64,000 nucleotides of DNA from Megaera_A sp965233855 (GCA_965233855.1 OZ247586.1:1240001-1304000); one strand, 5' to 3'. Positions 17,395-26,824 are shown, counted from the first letter of the stretch. Notes: generated by a model not told the origin, from the letters alone. Program-made: numbers and translations.

Positions 17395-19011
17395 TTATGA
17401 CTTAAGAATTATATCCGAAATATTAGCATCCGGAAAATTATTTTTTATTGTTTGGTAATCACCAGTTAGCTCGACTTTTTTAAGCATTTTATCTTTCAAA
17501 CTAACTATTTTTTCACGTTTTTTAATTGCTACTTTCCAATCTAAAGATAGATAATCTTGCAGCAATTTTTCAAGCTTACTTTGCATTGAGTTTGCAACCT
17601 TTCCAGCAATTTCTACTCTACCTCCATCGAATAAATCAACTTCTGCTTCATTGAGCAACATGTAATAAACATCCATCTCCTTATTTTTATGACAAAATTT
17701 TAGGAAATCAAATATTTTTGAATCACTAACATTTGCTGACTCAACAATAATATTACTTTCTGATACATTTTTAAATTTTTGCTCAACCTCGGAGGCAACT
17801 ATTGGTTCTTTCTTTTCACTTTCAAATGCCAAATTTGGTGAAATTGGAGCACTCCCAGCATCCATAATTTCTTCTACTGACGGTAGATTGCAAGCATAGA
17901 TAGCCTTAATAACCAACATCTCTGCACAGCTAAGCTCATTATGTGATTGTTTGATTTCAAGAACCCCGTTGCTAAATATTTGCCAAAGGACTGTAATCCT
18001 AGATAGACTAGTACCAATTAAAATATCTGCTATCTCATTTGTATAGCTTTGATATAAAGGGTTATGATAATTAGGAATAACTTTTGATTTACTAAGCTCT
18101 GCAAAAAAATCAGACATCGTTTGCACAAAACTCTCCAAGCTATTTGCATTTGCATAAATTTGTTCTAGCAATTCAATCGCAGATTTTGGATCATTAGCAA
18201 TGATAAGCTGAGCAAATTTAATTACTGTACTTATTTGCAACAAACCAAGCATACGACCAATAATCTTTGCGCTAATTAAATCAGATTCACCAGCATTATG
18301 AACATAACTTGCAGCTTGATCAATCATTGAAGTTGCATCTCGTGCAGACCCTTCAGACTTTATTGCTATAATTTTAAGCGCCTCATCCTCAAATTTCAAC
18401 TTCTCTTGCTTTGTAATATTCTTTGCTAATATATGCAATTCATCGAAAGTTAATCTCCTTAAATCATATCTTTGACATCTTGAAATTACTGTTAGTGGAA
18501 TTTTTTGCACTTCCGTAGTTGCAAAAATAAACACCACATGAGCTGGAGGCTCTTCAACAACTTTAAGTAGCGCATTAAATGCACTTTTTGATAACATATG
18601 AATTTCGTCTATGATAAAAAACTTCATCGCGCCTAGAAGCGGTCTATATTCACTACTTTCAATAATTTCACGAATATCATCAACACTAGTCCTACTTGCT
18701 GCATCAATCTCTATAATATCAGGGTGACTATGATTGTTAAAGCTCTCACAATTTTTACATTTTTCGCACGGAGCAACCTGATCATTTTGCATCTTGCGAT
18801 CAGTACAATTAACTGTTTTTGCAATGATTCTAGCTGATGATGTTTTTCCAACTCCTCGAATACCCGTCAAAAGATGCGCCTGAGCCAAACGATCATTTTT
18901 TATACAATATGATAAGGTTTTAACAAGAACTTCCTGCCCTAATAACTCACTAAAATTAGTAGGTCTATATTTACGCGCGAATGGTATATATGTAGAAGGA
19001 GTTTTAGGCAT
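17395..19011 (-). CDS. dnaX: DNA polymerase III subunits gamma/tau
   Basis: 538 residues. The clamp-loader ATPase: YIPFARKYRPTNFSELLGQE, Walker A GIRGVGKTSSARIIAK, zinc-binding CEKCKNCESF, Walker B FFIIDEIHMLS and sensor VISRCQRYDLR. The C-terminal third is low in similarity and holds the tau-specific part that would contact the polymerase. No programmed frameshift A-run for making gamma is obvious to me. It is read after the SRP RNA gene and before ybaB and recR. Confidence 0.95.
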   Translation of the reverse strand: MPKTPSTYIPFARKYRPTNFSELLGQEVLVKTLSYCIKNDRLAQAHLLTGIRGVGKTSSARIIAKTVNCTDRKMQNDQVAPCEKCKNCESFNNHSHPDIIEIDAASRTSVDDIREIIESSEYRPLLGAMKFFIIDEIHMLSKSAFNALLKVVEEPPAHVVFIFATTEVQKIPLTVISRCQRYDLRRLTFDELHILAKNITKQEKLKFEDEALKIIAIKSEGSARDATSMIDQAASYVHNAGESDLISAKIIGRMLGLLQISTVIKFAQLIIANDPKSAIELLEQIYANANSLESFVQTMSDFFAELSKSKVIPNYHNPLYQSYTNEIADILIGTSLSRITVLWQIFSNGVLEIKQSHNELSCAEMLVIKAIYACNLPSVEEIMDAGSAPISPNLAFESEKKEPIVASEVEQKFKNVSESNIIVESANVSDSKIFDFLKFCHKNKEMDVYYMLLNEAEVDLFDGGRVEIAGKVANSMQSKLEKLLQDYLSLDWKVAIKKREKIVSLKDKMLKKVELTGDYQTIKNNFPDANISDIILKS

Positions 19012-19146
19012 ATAAATCTCTAAACTTTGTCGAGAATAATTCTATAATATTATTATTTTTAGCTTGTAAGTTTGCGACTAGGAAAGAAATTGCGTAGCCT
19101 ATAAGCATAGGTAAGCAATGAAACAACGACGTCACAGCTAATATTT

Positions 19147-19231
19147 AGTTAATGCTGACCCGTTTAAGAATACCCTGGCTGCTTTCTTTCGAACCTGACC
19201 AACTAGACAAACAAAACGCCCAGCATTAACC
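19147..19231 (-). ncRNA. ffs: Signal recognition particle RNA (small 4.5S type)
   Basis: On the minus strand the core GGTCAGGTTCGAAAGAAAGC followed by AGCC matches the conserved domain IV tip of bacterial SRP RNA, with the GGAA-type tetraloop replaced by a related form. The ends pair: TTAATGCTG near 19229 with CAGCATTAA near 19149. This gives a hairpin RNA of about 85 bases. It lies between lolA and dnaX, and ffs next to dnaX is common in alphaproteobacteria. The exact ends are inferred from pairing. Confidence 0.88.
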
Positions 19232-19275
19232 AAGGACTAAGATAATAGTTTTATTTATTTTATTCAAGAGCTAAC

Positions 19276-19932
19276 TTAAATCTCTACAAACCTTTTTTCC
19301 AAATCATTTTTATCAAATCTTTTTGGCTTTCCAAAAATTTCTGGATCTTTCATGACAAACAAGCTTTTCGAAACATTCTTAATTTGCTTTGTTTGTCTAA
19401 AGCTTAGAGAAATAATATTATTATCCTCAAATATCTTCATTTGCTTGATATGCTTAGTATTTTTATCAAAAGTAATTTCACTAATTTTATTTAAATCGTG
19501 GCTTTTTAATTTTAGCACATATTGATTTTCAACAGATTTTGCAGACAAGAGTTCAAACTTATTTTCAAAATCAATATCATTAACCAACAAAAAATTAAAT
19601 ATATTTTCTTCTGCTTTTATCCGGCTTAAATGCTCCATTTCATAATCATATACCGAAACATAATTCTCTCCACCAACGATTACTAAAGGAAATGGTTTAT
19701 AATAGTTACAGCGGAACTTGTATGGCTTATCAATAATTAACATGCCGCTAGACTTTGATCCACTTGAATCAATTTGAGTAAATTCAAGAGCGATTGATTT
19801 AATATTTTTAATATAGGTTTTAATCTCAGCAGAAACATCAGCAGCCATTACTTGCTGCATGTTCAATACTAAAAATAAAGAAAGAATAATTCTTGCCACA
19901 AAAAACTGTGACTTACTTGTTTTGCTCAACAT
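19276..19932 (-). CDS. lolA: Outer-membrane lipoprotein carrier protein
   Basis: 218 residues with a signal peptide (IILSLFLVLNMQQVMAADV). LolA ferries lipoproteins across the periplasm from LolCDE to LolB. The fold is recognisable from IKSIALEFTQIDSSGSKSSG, then GMLIIDKPYKFRCNYYKPFP and VSVYDYEMEHLSRI. The gene has a good ribosome binding site, AGGTGG, 7 bases before the ATG. Overall similarity is modest, as usual for LolA, but motif order and length fit. It is followed by the SRP RNA gene. Confidence 0.85.
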   Translation of the reverse strand: MLSKTSKSQFFVARIILSLFLVLNMQQVMAADVSAEIKTYIKNIKSIALEFTQIDSSGSKSSGMLIIDKPYKFRCNYYKPFPLVIVGGENYVSVYDYEMEHLSRIKAEENIFNFLLVNDIDFENKFELLSAKSVENQYVLKLKSHDLNKISEITFDKNTKHIKQMKIFEDNNIISLSFRQTKQIKNVSKSLFVMKDPEIFGKPKRFDKNDLEKRFVEI

Positions 19933-20022
19933 AAAAATCCACCTAATAAAATAATTACACTATTCACAGTCTAGGTAATGAGTATTATAAGTTCAATAAA
20001 TAAAACTTATATTTAAGAAATT

Positions 20023-21150
20023 ATGAAAATTGCTGCACTCAAAGAAAGAGCTAAAGGTGAACACAGAACTGCCATAACACCAGAAACTGCACGACTTTTT
20101 TGTAAGAATGGTCATGATGTTTTTATAGAAAAAAATATTGGGACTGCTGCAAATTTTACAGATAGCGAATATGAATCTGCCGGCGCAACAGTTTCTAGCA
20201 TACCACTAGAAATTCTCTCTGATGCAGATATAATTCTTAAAGTTCAACCATCGCCTCTTCTAGATCAATATAACGAAATCGAGATGAGCAAAAAAAACGC
20301 CACCATAATTGGTTTGCTTTCACCTTACTCAAACTCTGAATATCTTGATAAAGCTCTATCGAAAGAATTGTCAGCTATTGCAATGGAATTAGTACCACGC
20401 ATTACTAAAGCACAAAATATGGATGCACTTTCTTCACAAAGCAACCTAGATGGATATCGAGCAGTAATTGAAGCTAGCTATTATTTTGATAGAGCATTGC
20501 CAATGATGATGACAGCAGCAGGGACTATTACCCCAGCAAAAACTCTAGTAATTGGAGTAGGTGTAGCTGGATTACAAGCAATTGCCACAGCCAAAAGGCT
20601 TGGCAGCATAGTATCTGCCTATGATGTACGTTCAGCAACTAAAGAACAAGTTGAAAGCCTTGGTGCAAAATTTGTTCATCCATCTACTTCAAGCGACGAG
20701 GCTGAAGATAAGTCTGGATACGCAAAAGAAGTAACACAAGATTTTGCTGCTATTCAAGAGCATTTTTTGACAAAAATCATAGGTAATTATGATATTGTTA
20801 TAACTACTGCGCTTATCCCAGGCAAAAAAGCCCCTCTTTTACTAACAAAATCTATGATTTCGAAAATGCGTCCTGGATCTGTTGTCGTTGATATGGCAAC
20901 AATAAACGGTGGTAATGTTGAAGATTCAGCTATTGACAAAATAGTTGCAAAAAAGGGAGTTAAAATTATTGGCTGGAGCAATATGGCAGCAAAAATTGCC
21001 TGCGATAGTTCAAAACTATATGCAAAAAACTTATATAATTTTTTAGAGTATGCGATTAAAGACAATAAAATTAACTTCAAAGACGACTTAGTTGAAGAAA
21101 TGCTAATCGGCATAAATGGTCAAATGGTAAACAAAAAATTTAAGGTTTGA
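20023..21150 (+). CDS. pntAA: NAD(P) transhydrogenase alpha subunit, part 1 (NAD domain)
   Basis: 375 residues. This soluble domain I binds NAD(H) in the proton-translocating transhydrogenase, which makes NADPH using proton motive force. It carries ALKERAKGEHRTAITPETAR, the RQD-like loop region YRAVIEASYYF, the Rossmann motif VIGVGVAGLQAIATAKRLGS and DMATINGGNVEDS. The alpha subunit is split into PntAA and PntAB, as in Rhodospirillum and other alphaproteobacteria. It starts the pntAA-pntAB-pntB operon. The next gene follows after one base. The operon is divergent from lolA. Confidence 0.96.
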   Translation: MKIAALKERAKGEHRTAITPETARLFCKNGHDVFIEKNIGTAANFTDSEYESAGATVSSIPLEILSDADIILKVQPSPLLDQYNEIEMSKKNATIIGLLSPYSNSEYLDKALSKELSAIAMELVPRITKAQNMDALSSQSNLDGYRAVIEASYYFDRALPMMMTAAGTITPAKTLVIGVGVAGLQAIATAKRLGSIVSAYDVRSATKEQVESLGAKFVHPSTSSDEAEDKSGYAKEVTQDFAAIQEHFLTKIIGNYDIVITTALIPGKKAPLLLTKSMISKMRPGSVVVDMATINGGNVEDSAIDKIVAKKGVKIIGWSNMAAKIACDSSKLYAKNLYNFLEYAIKDNKINFKDDLVEEMLIGINGQMVNKKFKV

Positions 21151-21151
21151 T

Positions 21152-21556
21152 ATGAATGAACAACTAAATAAAGCAATTACTGAAGCGTCAGAAATATCTG
21201 GAAAAGCTAACGCACTTGCTACAAAACTACAAGAAATAAGCATAGCAAATGAAACTGCTACACAAAGTGTTAGCGGAGTAGATCCATTAATTTTTGCAGT
21301 AACAATCTTTACTCTAGCATGTTTCGTTGGATATTATGTGGTCTGGAAGGTAACCCCCTCCCTGCATACACCTCTAATGTCGATTACAAATGCTATTTCA
21401 GGAATAATAATTCTTGGTGCAATGATTGCAAGCTCGTCACAAATTTTTGGCGTCTCATCGATATTTGGCTTTATTGCCGCTTTTTTTGCCGCCATAAATA
21501 TCTTTGGTGGCTTTGTAGTTACCGAGCGCATGTTAGAAATGTTTAAGAAAAAATAA
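21152..21556 (+). CDS. pntAB: NAD(P) transhydrogenase alpha subunit, part 2 (membrane)
   Basis: 134 residues. Membrane domain IIa of the transhydrogenase, with about three membrane helices after a cytoplasmic N-terminus: LIFAVTIFTLACFVGYYVVW, then the loop SLHTPLMSITNAISGIIILG and a last helix with GFIAAFFAAINIFGGFVV. TPLMSITNAISG is the strongest family signature. It lies between pntAA and pntB, one base after the former. Confidence 0.95.
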   Translation: MNEQLNKAITEASEISGKANALATKLQEISIANETATQSVSGVDPLIFAVTIFTLACFVGYYVVWKVTPSLHTPLMSITNAISGIIILGAMIASSSQIFGVSSIFGFIAAFFAAINIFGGFVVTERMLEMFKKK

Positions 21557-21562
21557 TTGATC

Positions 21563-22957
21563 ATGAATACACAAATAATTGAATCTTCATACCTTATAGC
21601 TGCGATCTGTTTTATCTTTGCTCTAAAAGGTTTATCATCACCTAAATCCGCCAGAAATGGTAGCATCATTGGTATAGTCGGTATGGCGATTGCACTAATT
21701 GCGACATTTAACTTACCAAATTTTGCATATTCAATACCATTAATGATAACTATTGCTACAGGTGGAGTAGTTGGGACAGTAATCGCTCGCAAAATACCTA
21801 TGACAGCAATGCCTCAACTTGTCGCTGGTTTTCACTCATTTGTTGGCTTAGCGGCAGTACTAGTAGCATATGCTGCACTACTTGCGCCACATAATTTTTC
21901 TATTGGAATATCTGGCAGTTTACCAGTAGGAGCGCTAATTGAAATGTCACTTGGGGCATCTATTGGCGCCATAACATTTAGCGGATCAATAATTGCTTTT
22001 GGCAAGCTTCAAGGTTTAATCGGAGCAAAACCAATAAAATTTATTGGTCAACAATATGTCTGTTTACTAATATCTGTAGCAATTATTACGTTGCTATATA
22101 AATTCACAAATAGTGAAAGTATTTTTCTGTTTTCATTACTTGTGATCCTATCTCTTATTATAGGTGTATTACTTATCATTCCAATTGGCGGAGCTTATAT
22201 GCCAGTGGTTGTATCCATGCTAAACTCATACTCTGGATGGGCAGCAGCTGGAATCGGTTTCTCTCTGGGAAATAGCCTGCTAATAATTACAGGAGCGCTA
22301 GTTGGAGCTAGTGGCGCAATCCTCAGCTATATAATGTGCAAAGCAATGAATAGGTCTCTCATAAATGTTATTTTTGGCGCATTTCAGAAAGCTAATATTC
22401 AATCAAATAGCAATGAAGAAGATGACAGAATTGCAAAAGTAAGCAGCGCTGAGGATGCAGCCTTCATGATGAACCAGGCAGAATCTGTAGTTATTATTCC
22501 AGGCTATGGAATGGCTGTAGCACAATCCCAGCATGCAATTAAAGAAATGACAGAAATCCTAAAAAAAGCTGGAGTGAAAGTTAGATTTGCCATTCATCCA
22601 GTCGCCGGCAGAATGCCAGGGCATATGAACGTTCTATTAGCAGAAGCAAATATTGACTATGAAGATGTATTAGAATTGGATGAAATTAATAATGATTTTG
22701 GATCAACAGATATTGCATTAGTTATTGGAGCAAATGACGTTACTAACCCAGCTGCAAAAACAGATGAATCTAGCCCCATTTATGGCATGCCAGTTCTTGA
22801 TGTTGGCCTTGCAAAATCAGTTTTATTTATAAAAAGATCTATGTCACCAGGATATGCCGGGATTCAAAATGAATTATTCTTCCAAGATAATACCCTAATG
22901 CTATTTGGTGATGCAAAAAAAGTTGTAGAAGAAATTGTTAAAGCTTTGCAGGTTTAA
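21563..22957 (+). CDS. pntB: NAD(P) transhydrogenase subunit beta
   Basis: 464 residues from the ATG at 21563; an in-frame TTG directly after the pntAB stop is a weaker start. Eight or nine membrane helices form the proton channel (residues 1-260), with FHSFVGLAAVLVAYA, GSIIAFGKLQGLIGAKP and MLNSYSGWAAAGIGFSLGN as signatures. The C-terminal domain III binds NADP(H): VIIPGYGMAVAQSQHAIKEM, FAIHPVAGRMPGHMNVLLAE and VIGANDVTNPAA. Length is normal. It closes the operon. Confidence 0.96.
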   Translation: MNTQIIESSYLIAAICFIFALKGLSSPKSARNGSIIGIVGMAIALIATFNLPNFAYSIPLMITIATGGVVGTVIARKIPMTAMPQLVAGFHSFVGLAAVLVAYAALLAPHNFSIGISGSLPVGALIEMSLGASIGAITFSGSIIAFGKLQGLIGAKPIKFIGQQYVCLLISVAIITLLYKFTNSESIFLFSLLVILSLIIGVLLIIPIGGAYMPVVVSMLNSYSGWAAAGIGFSLGNSLLIITGALVGASGAILSYIMCKAMNRSLINVIFGAFQKANIQSNSNEEDDRIAKVSSAEDAAFMMNQAESVVIIPGYGMAVAQSQHAIKEMTEILKKAGVKVRFAIHPVAGRMPGHMNVLLAEANIDYEDVLELDEINNDFGSTDIALVIGANDVTNPAAKTDESSPIYGMPVLDVGLAKSVLFIKRSMSPGYAGIQNELFFQDNTLMLFGDAKKVVEEIVKALQV

Positions 22958-23269
22958 AAAATTATCCCATATGTATAATACATATATTACGATGTCTGTT
23001 CTAAATAAAAATTCATTTAATGCTCTAATTATGAATTTATAATAAAATCTATTAAGGTTAGTAGGAAAACGTATATCAAAAAAATAAATGGACGAGGATC
23101 ATTGAACTTTGTACTTGTTCATAATGCTTGAGGTGATCATAACTTCTTTATACATCAAACAAAATTAGCCCCTTGCTCTGAATCAATTTGAGATTCTGTG
23201 TGATGATTTTAAACAAGATTTATTGTAGCACTTACACAAAGTTTCTGATTGAATCTAATTTCCAACAAT
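22958..23269. other. Gene-poor interval after pntB
   Basis: 312 bases between pntB and the broken ankyrin gene. A short AT hairpin (ATATGTA-TAA-TACATAT, 22969-22985) lies just after pntB but has no T-run, so I do not call it a terminator. A possible hydrolase fragment at 23054-23191 is listed separately. Nothing else is supported. Confidence 0.5.
23054..23191 (+). pseudogene. Possible N-terminal fragment of an alpha/beta hydrolase
   Basis: The frame reads RKTYIKKINGRGSLNFVLVH, then NA, a TGA at 23129, and GDHNFFIHQTKLAPCSES before a second stop. The arrangement, a beta strand VLVH then a loop followed by GDHNFFIHQ, matches the start of alpha/beta hydrolases, where a Gly is expected at the TGA position. 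GGA to TGA would be a single change. The remnant is short, so this is tentative. A hydrolase C-terminal fragment lies at 30804; whether they come from one gene is unknown. Confidence 0.42.
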
Positions 23270-23595
23270 CTATTCACTTTCTCCTAGTAATATTGCATTT
23301 GCATTGCTTAAAACATCATATACTTCGTTACCAAATAAATCTCTTGCTATCACTGGAGATAGTAAGAAATCAATTATCATTGATACTGGCGTTAGCACCA
23401 AGATAGAAGTCATAGAGTTAAAATCTAATTCACCTGGATCTACAACTATTGATGATTCTTTCTGCAGAATTTCAATCAACTGAGCCTCAGGTACTGATGC
23501 TATATATTCCTCACACGCAATATACATCGATACCTTTAATGACCTCATCTCAGCATCAGATAATTCTCCTCCTGGTGTTAAATATTTATTAAGTA

Positions 23596-24562
23596 ACCCG
23601 AACTATGTATAAGAAAAGGACTGCATAGCTAGTGATATTGGGGTATTCTGTATTTTTGCAATCTAAAAAAGGTACCCCAATGAATATAGATTACGATAGT
23701 TTGTTCTGCTTTGTCGATGATTTTTGTAAAGGATTTGAAAATTGGTACAAAAAGACACTCATTACCAGTGGTATTAGAAAGCGTAATAAACCATGTAAAA
23801 TGAGCTTGTCAGAAATAATAACTATCCTGATAGCTTTCCATCAATCTGGAATGTCATGCTTTAAATATTTTTACCTAGAACTTATGAGGAATCACAGAAA
23901 CTTATTCAGCTACTTAGTACATTACGATCGCTTTACAGCACTAATAAAACTTGCTTTCCCTGCTGTGGTTTGCATGCTTAAAAGCCTTGAAGGTAAGGTA
24001 ACAGAATATATGTTTATAGATGCAACGCCTATGGCTGTTTGTCATAATCTTCGAGAAAAAAGACATAAAGTTTTTAAAGGATTAGCTAAAAAAGGCAAGA
24101 CTTCTACTGGTTGGTTTTTTGGCTTTAAGTTGCACTTTATTCTCAATACATTCGGAGAAATTGTAAGTATGACTATTACTGGTGGCAACGTTAATGATCG
24201 TTCTCCAGTTATGGAAATGGTGAAAGGTATTACTGGTAAACTTATTGGTGATAAAGGGTATATATCCAAAAAACTATCCGCTGAATTATTTGAACAAAAA
24301 GTGACTTTGATTACTAAAATCAAAAAGAATATGAAAAATATTTTAATGGATACTACAGATAAAATGATGTTGATGCGTCGTAGTTTTATTGAGACTATAT
24401 TCTCCTCTATGAAGTCATTGAATACTTTGATTCATAGTAGGCACAGATCACCTATCAACGCTTTTTCTCACTTATTTGCTGGACTCATAAATTACCAAAT
24501 TAGAACTGATAAACCATCTCTAGATCAAATGGTAAAATTAGATTCTTATGCATAGTTGGGGT
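23596..24562 (+). mobile_element. IS982-family insertion sequence, 967 bp, apparently intact
   Basis: The ends are imperfect inverted repeats, ACCCGAACTATGTATAAG on the left and the complement of ACCCCAACTATGCATAAG on the right, with two differences. Starting with ACCC agrees with the IS982 family. With these ends, a 6-bp direct repeat TAAGTA flanks the element (23590-23595 and 24563-24568); the direct repeat can be read as up to 8 bp because the IS ends share bases with it. The element sits inside the ankyrin gene, in the opposite orientation. Confidence 0.9.
23680..24555 (+). CDS. IS982-family transposase
   Basis: 291 residues from the ATG at 23680; an in-frame GTG 48 bases upstream is less likely. 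The DDE catalytic core is complete: first Asp in MFIDATPMAVCHN, second in LIGDKGYIS, and Glu in RSFIETIFSSMKS. The conserved KVFKGLAKKGKTSTGWFFG is strongly IS982-like. The stop overlaps the right terminal repeat. Nothing is broken, so it could be active. Confidence 0.9.
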   Translation: MNIDYDSLFCFVDDFCKGFENWYKKTLITSGIRKRNKPCKMSLSEIITILIAFHQSGMSCFKYFYLELMRNHRNLFSYLVHYDRFTALIKLAFPAVVCMLKSLEGKVTEYMFIDATPMAVCHNLREKRHKVFKGLAKKGKTSTGWFFGFKLHFILNTFGEIVSMTITGGNVNDRSPVMEMVKGITGKLIGDKGYISKKLSAELFEQKVTLITKIKKNMKNILMDTTDKMMLMRRSFIETIFSSMKSLNTLIHSRHRSPINAFSHLFAGLINYQIRTDKPSLDQMVKLDSYA

Positions 24563-25403
24563 TAAGTAATGACTTCGTATAATCTGAAAGTAAATCTGCA
24601 TAAAATATATAACATGGTAATTCGCTTAATTCATAACCCGCTAACGTAAAATTCGATTCGCCAACTAAACCTTTGTATTTAAACAAATCTAACATACTAT
24701 TAGCTGGTTTAACATTTGAGTGAGAATCAAGTCTTAGTGCATTAAAAATAGCAAATGCTAGATCATTTACATATGCTAAACTTTCTCCATCATCTACATG
24801 ATTATTTGCATTTCTATATTTAGATAAAAGATTATTTATTCTAGGATCACTGCTAGTAACCTCATCATCAATTACACATCCGAATTCTAAAAGCGCTGAT
24901 ACAATTTCTGTTTTACCACAATCAGCTGCAATATGAAGAGCTGACTTACCAGCATAACTCCCTTCTGTAACTACTGCATTAACATCTACCCCACACTCAT
25001 TTACAAGAAGTCTAACGATTTCTGTTTTATCGAGCCTAGCTGCAATATGAAGAGCTGTCATGCCAATCCAAGCCCCTTCTGTAATTGATGCATTAACATC
25101 TGCCCCACACTCATTTACAAGAGCTAATACAACTTCTGTTTTACCAGAATTAGCTGCAATATGAAGAGCTGTATAACCAGCATGAACCCCTTCTATAACT
25201 ACTGCATTAACATCTGCTCCACACTCATTTACAAGCACTGATACAACTTTTGTTTTACCTTCAATAACTGCAATATGAAGAGCTATAAAACCAGCATAAG
25301 CCCCTTCTGCAACTACTGCATTGACATCTGCTCCATTATCTACGAGTTCTTTGATTAATTCTATATTATTAATTGTAATAGCATCTATTAGTCGTTTTGA
25401 CAT

Positions 25404-25592
25404 GAGTCAATTTTGGATTTAGTTAAATGATTATTAAATTAATAACAAAAATACTAATTATTGTCAATGTTGTTTTAAAGAACTCTACATAGTCCTGTTG
25501 CAAATAGAAATTTAGATCGAGGTTTTTAGAAAACTTAATAAATTATTTGATTTTAAAGCTTCTGGAATAGAATTACCCAAAGAATCATTATA
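25404..25592. other. Gene-free interval with an IS-end-like motif
   Basis: No gene is seen. The segment GTCCTGTTGCAAATAG at 25492-25507 resembles the terminal repeats of IS6-family elements (…CTGTTGCAAA…), and a near-identical copy is at 63540-63555. On the minus strand, 25508-25590 reads as a short open stretch with NDSLGNSIPEALKS, which I cannot assign. The stretch ends at the left end of the IS481 copy. Confidence 0.4.
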
Positions 25593-26824
25593 TGTAAAGC
25601 CTCAAATTTAATCTGACAGAGTGGTAAAAAGAGAGTAATATATTTAGTAGTTGAATATATTGCATTTAACCACTCAAACAAGAGATTAAAAATGAGTCAA
25701 TTAGAAGAAATCATCAAACCCAAATTAGGACTTTTAGAATTAGCGAAACAGCTTGGTAATGTAAGTCAAGCGTGTAACGTTATGGGATATTCAAGGGATA
25801 CCTTTTATCGTTTTAAAGAATTATATGAAAATGGTGGGGAAGCTGCTCTACAGGAAATCAGCCGCAAGAAACCTATCATGAAAAACAGAGTACCTTCTGA
25901 TGTAGAACAAGCCGTCATAGATCTTGCTATTTCAAACCCTGCTTTAGGGCAATTACGAGCTAGTAATGAGCTGAAGCAACAAGGTGTTTTAATATCAAGT
26001 AGTGGAGTTCGTTCTATTTGGTTGCGTAATGATTTAGAGACAATGCGTAAGCGTCTAAAAGCCTTAGAAGCTAAATCAGCGCAAGATGGTATGATATTAA
26101 CTGAAGAACAGCTAGCAGCTCTTGAGCGGGCTAAAGCTAGCAAAGTAGCTCACGGTGAAATCGAGACTGAGCATCCTGGGTATCTTGGTTCACAAGATAC
26201 TTACTATGTAGGTAATATGAAGGGGGTTGGAAAAATTTACCAACAAACTTTTGTTGATACATATTCTAAAGTGGCGCAAGTAAAACTTTATACTGAGAAA
26301 TCAGCTATTACTGCAGCTGATATACTAAATGATAGAGTGCTGCCATTTTATACAGAACAAGGCCTTAGCATGTTTCGTATACTCACTGATCGCGGTACTG
26401 AATATTGTGGTAAACCTGAGCATCATGCCTATCAACTTTATTTAGGAATTGAGAATATTGATCACACAAAAACAAAGGTTCGTAGTCCGCAAACTAACGG
26501 TATTTGCTAGAGGTTCCACAGAACTATGAAACAAGAGTTTTATGATATAGCATTTCGCAAAAGAATATACGGCTCTGTAGAAGAGTTACAAATTGATGTT
26601 GATTTATGGATTAATAAGTACAATACTCAAAGAACACATTCAGGAAAGCATTGTTATGGAAAAACACCTATGCAAACCTTTCTTGATTCAAAACATATTG
26701 CTTTGGATAAGAATATTCCTAGCTACGTGAATGAGTGTCAGACACATGATACTCAGAACTTATCTGACAGTAATTATGCTGTATGATAAGTAGCTATCTG
26801 TCAGATCAAGTGTAGAGTTTTACA
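25593..26824 (+). mobile_element. IS481-family element, copy 1, inactivated
   Basis: 1232 bp, the same length as copy 2. The left end starts TGTAAAGCCTCAAATTTAAT and the right end is the complement of TGTAAAACTCTACACTTGAT; both run into the shared ATCTGACAGA. The flanks show no matching target repeat (…ATTATA on the left, CTTTAT on the right), unlike copy 2, so one side has been rearranged since insertion. The right flank is the 3' end of an IS6-type transposase, meaning this copy had jumped into an IS6 element. Confidence 0.9.
25692..26786 (+). pseudogene. IS481-family transposase with a nonsense mutation
   Basis: The sequence is nearly identical to the 364-residue transposase of copy 2. 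Codon 273, GAG in copy 2, is TAG here (26508-26510). It is the Glu of NGICERFHRT, the third acidic residue of the DDE site, so the truncated product would lack catalysis. A further change is Glu instead of Lys at residue 6. An in-frame ATG follows at 26526, giving an 86-codon C-terminal piece of no likely use. Confidence 0.92.

Larger units (their letters stand above)
23270..25403 (-). pseudogene. Ankyrin-repeat protein interrupted by an IS982-type element
   Basis: The N-terminal part (25403 down to 24563) encodes about 280 residues, including roughly five ankyrin-like repeats of 38 residues with the pattern GADVNAVV-x-EG-x-x-AG then ALHIA and KTEVV. Removing the IS and one copy of the duplicated target restores one frame of about 386 codons: after LLN it continues KYLTPGGELSDAEMRSLKVS to a TAG at 23270. 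The break is therefore recent and due to the insertion only. Ankyrin proteins of symbionts often act on host proteins; that role is inference. The repeats are longer than the usual 33 residues because of a loop rich in E, G and A. Confidence 0.85.

Noticed and set aside
19040..19130. Terminator hairpin CCTAT-ATAGG downstream of the SRP RNA
   Set aside because: Five base pairs only and no T-run; not strong enough to report as a feature.
22969..22985. AT hairpin after pntB as an intrinsic terminator
   Set aside because: Stem of seven AT-rich pairs without a following T-run; chance is likely in so AT-rich a sequence.
23129..23131. In-frame TGA in the hydrolase fragments as recoded Trp or Sec codons
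   Set aside because: The expected residue is Gly at the first, not Trp or Cys, the fragments are truncated, and TGA serves as a normal stop for other genes such as nadC.
24700..25340. CRISPR-like array in the ankyrin gene
   Set aside because: The 114-bp periodicity is in coding sequence, follows codons and encodes ankyrin units; no short repeat-spacer pattern.
26526..26786. Separate 86-codon gene after the IS481 nonsense codon
   Set aside because: It is the remainder of the same transposase frame, identical to the intact copy at 37137-37397, and has no independent start signal.
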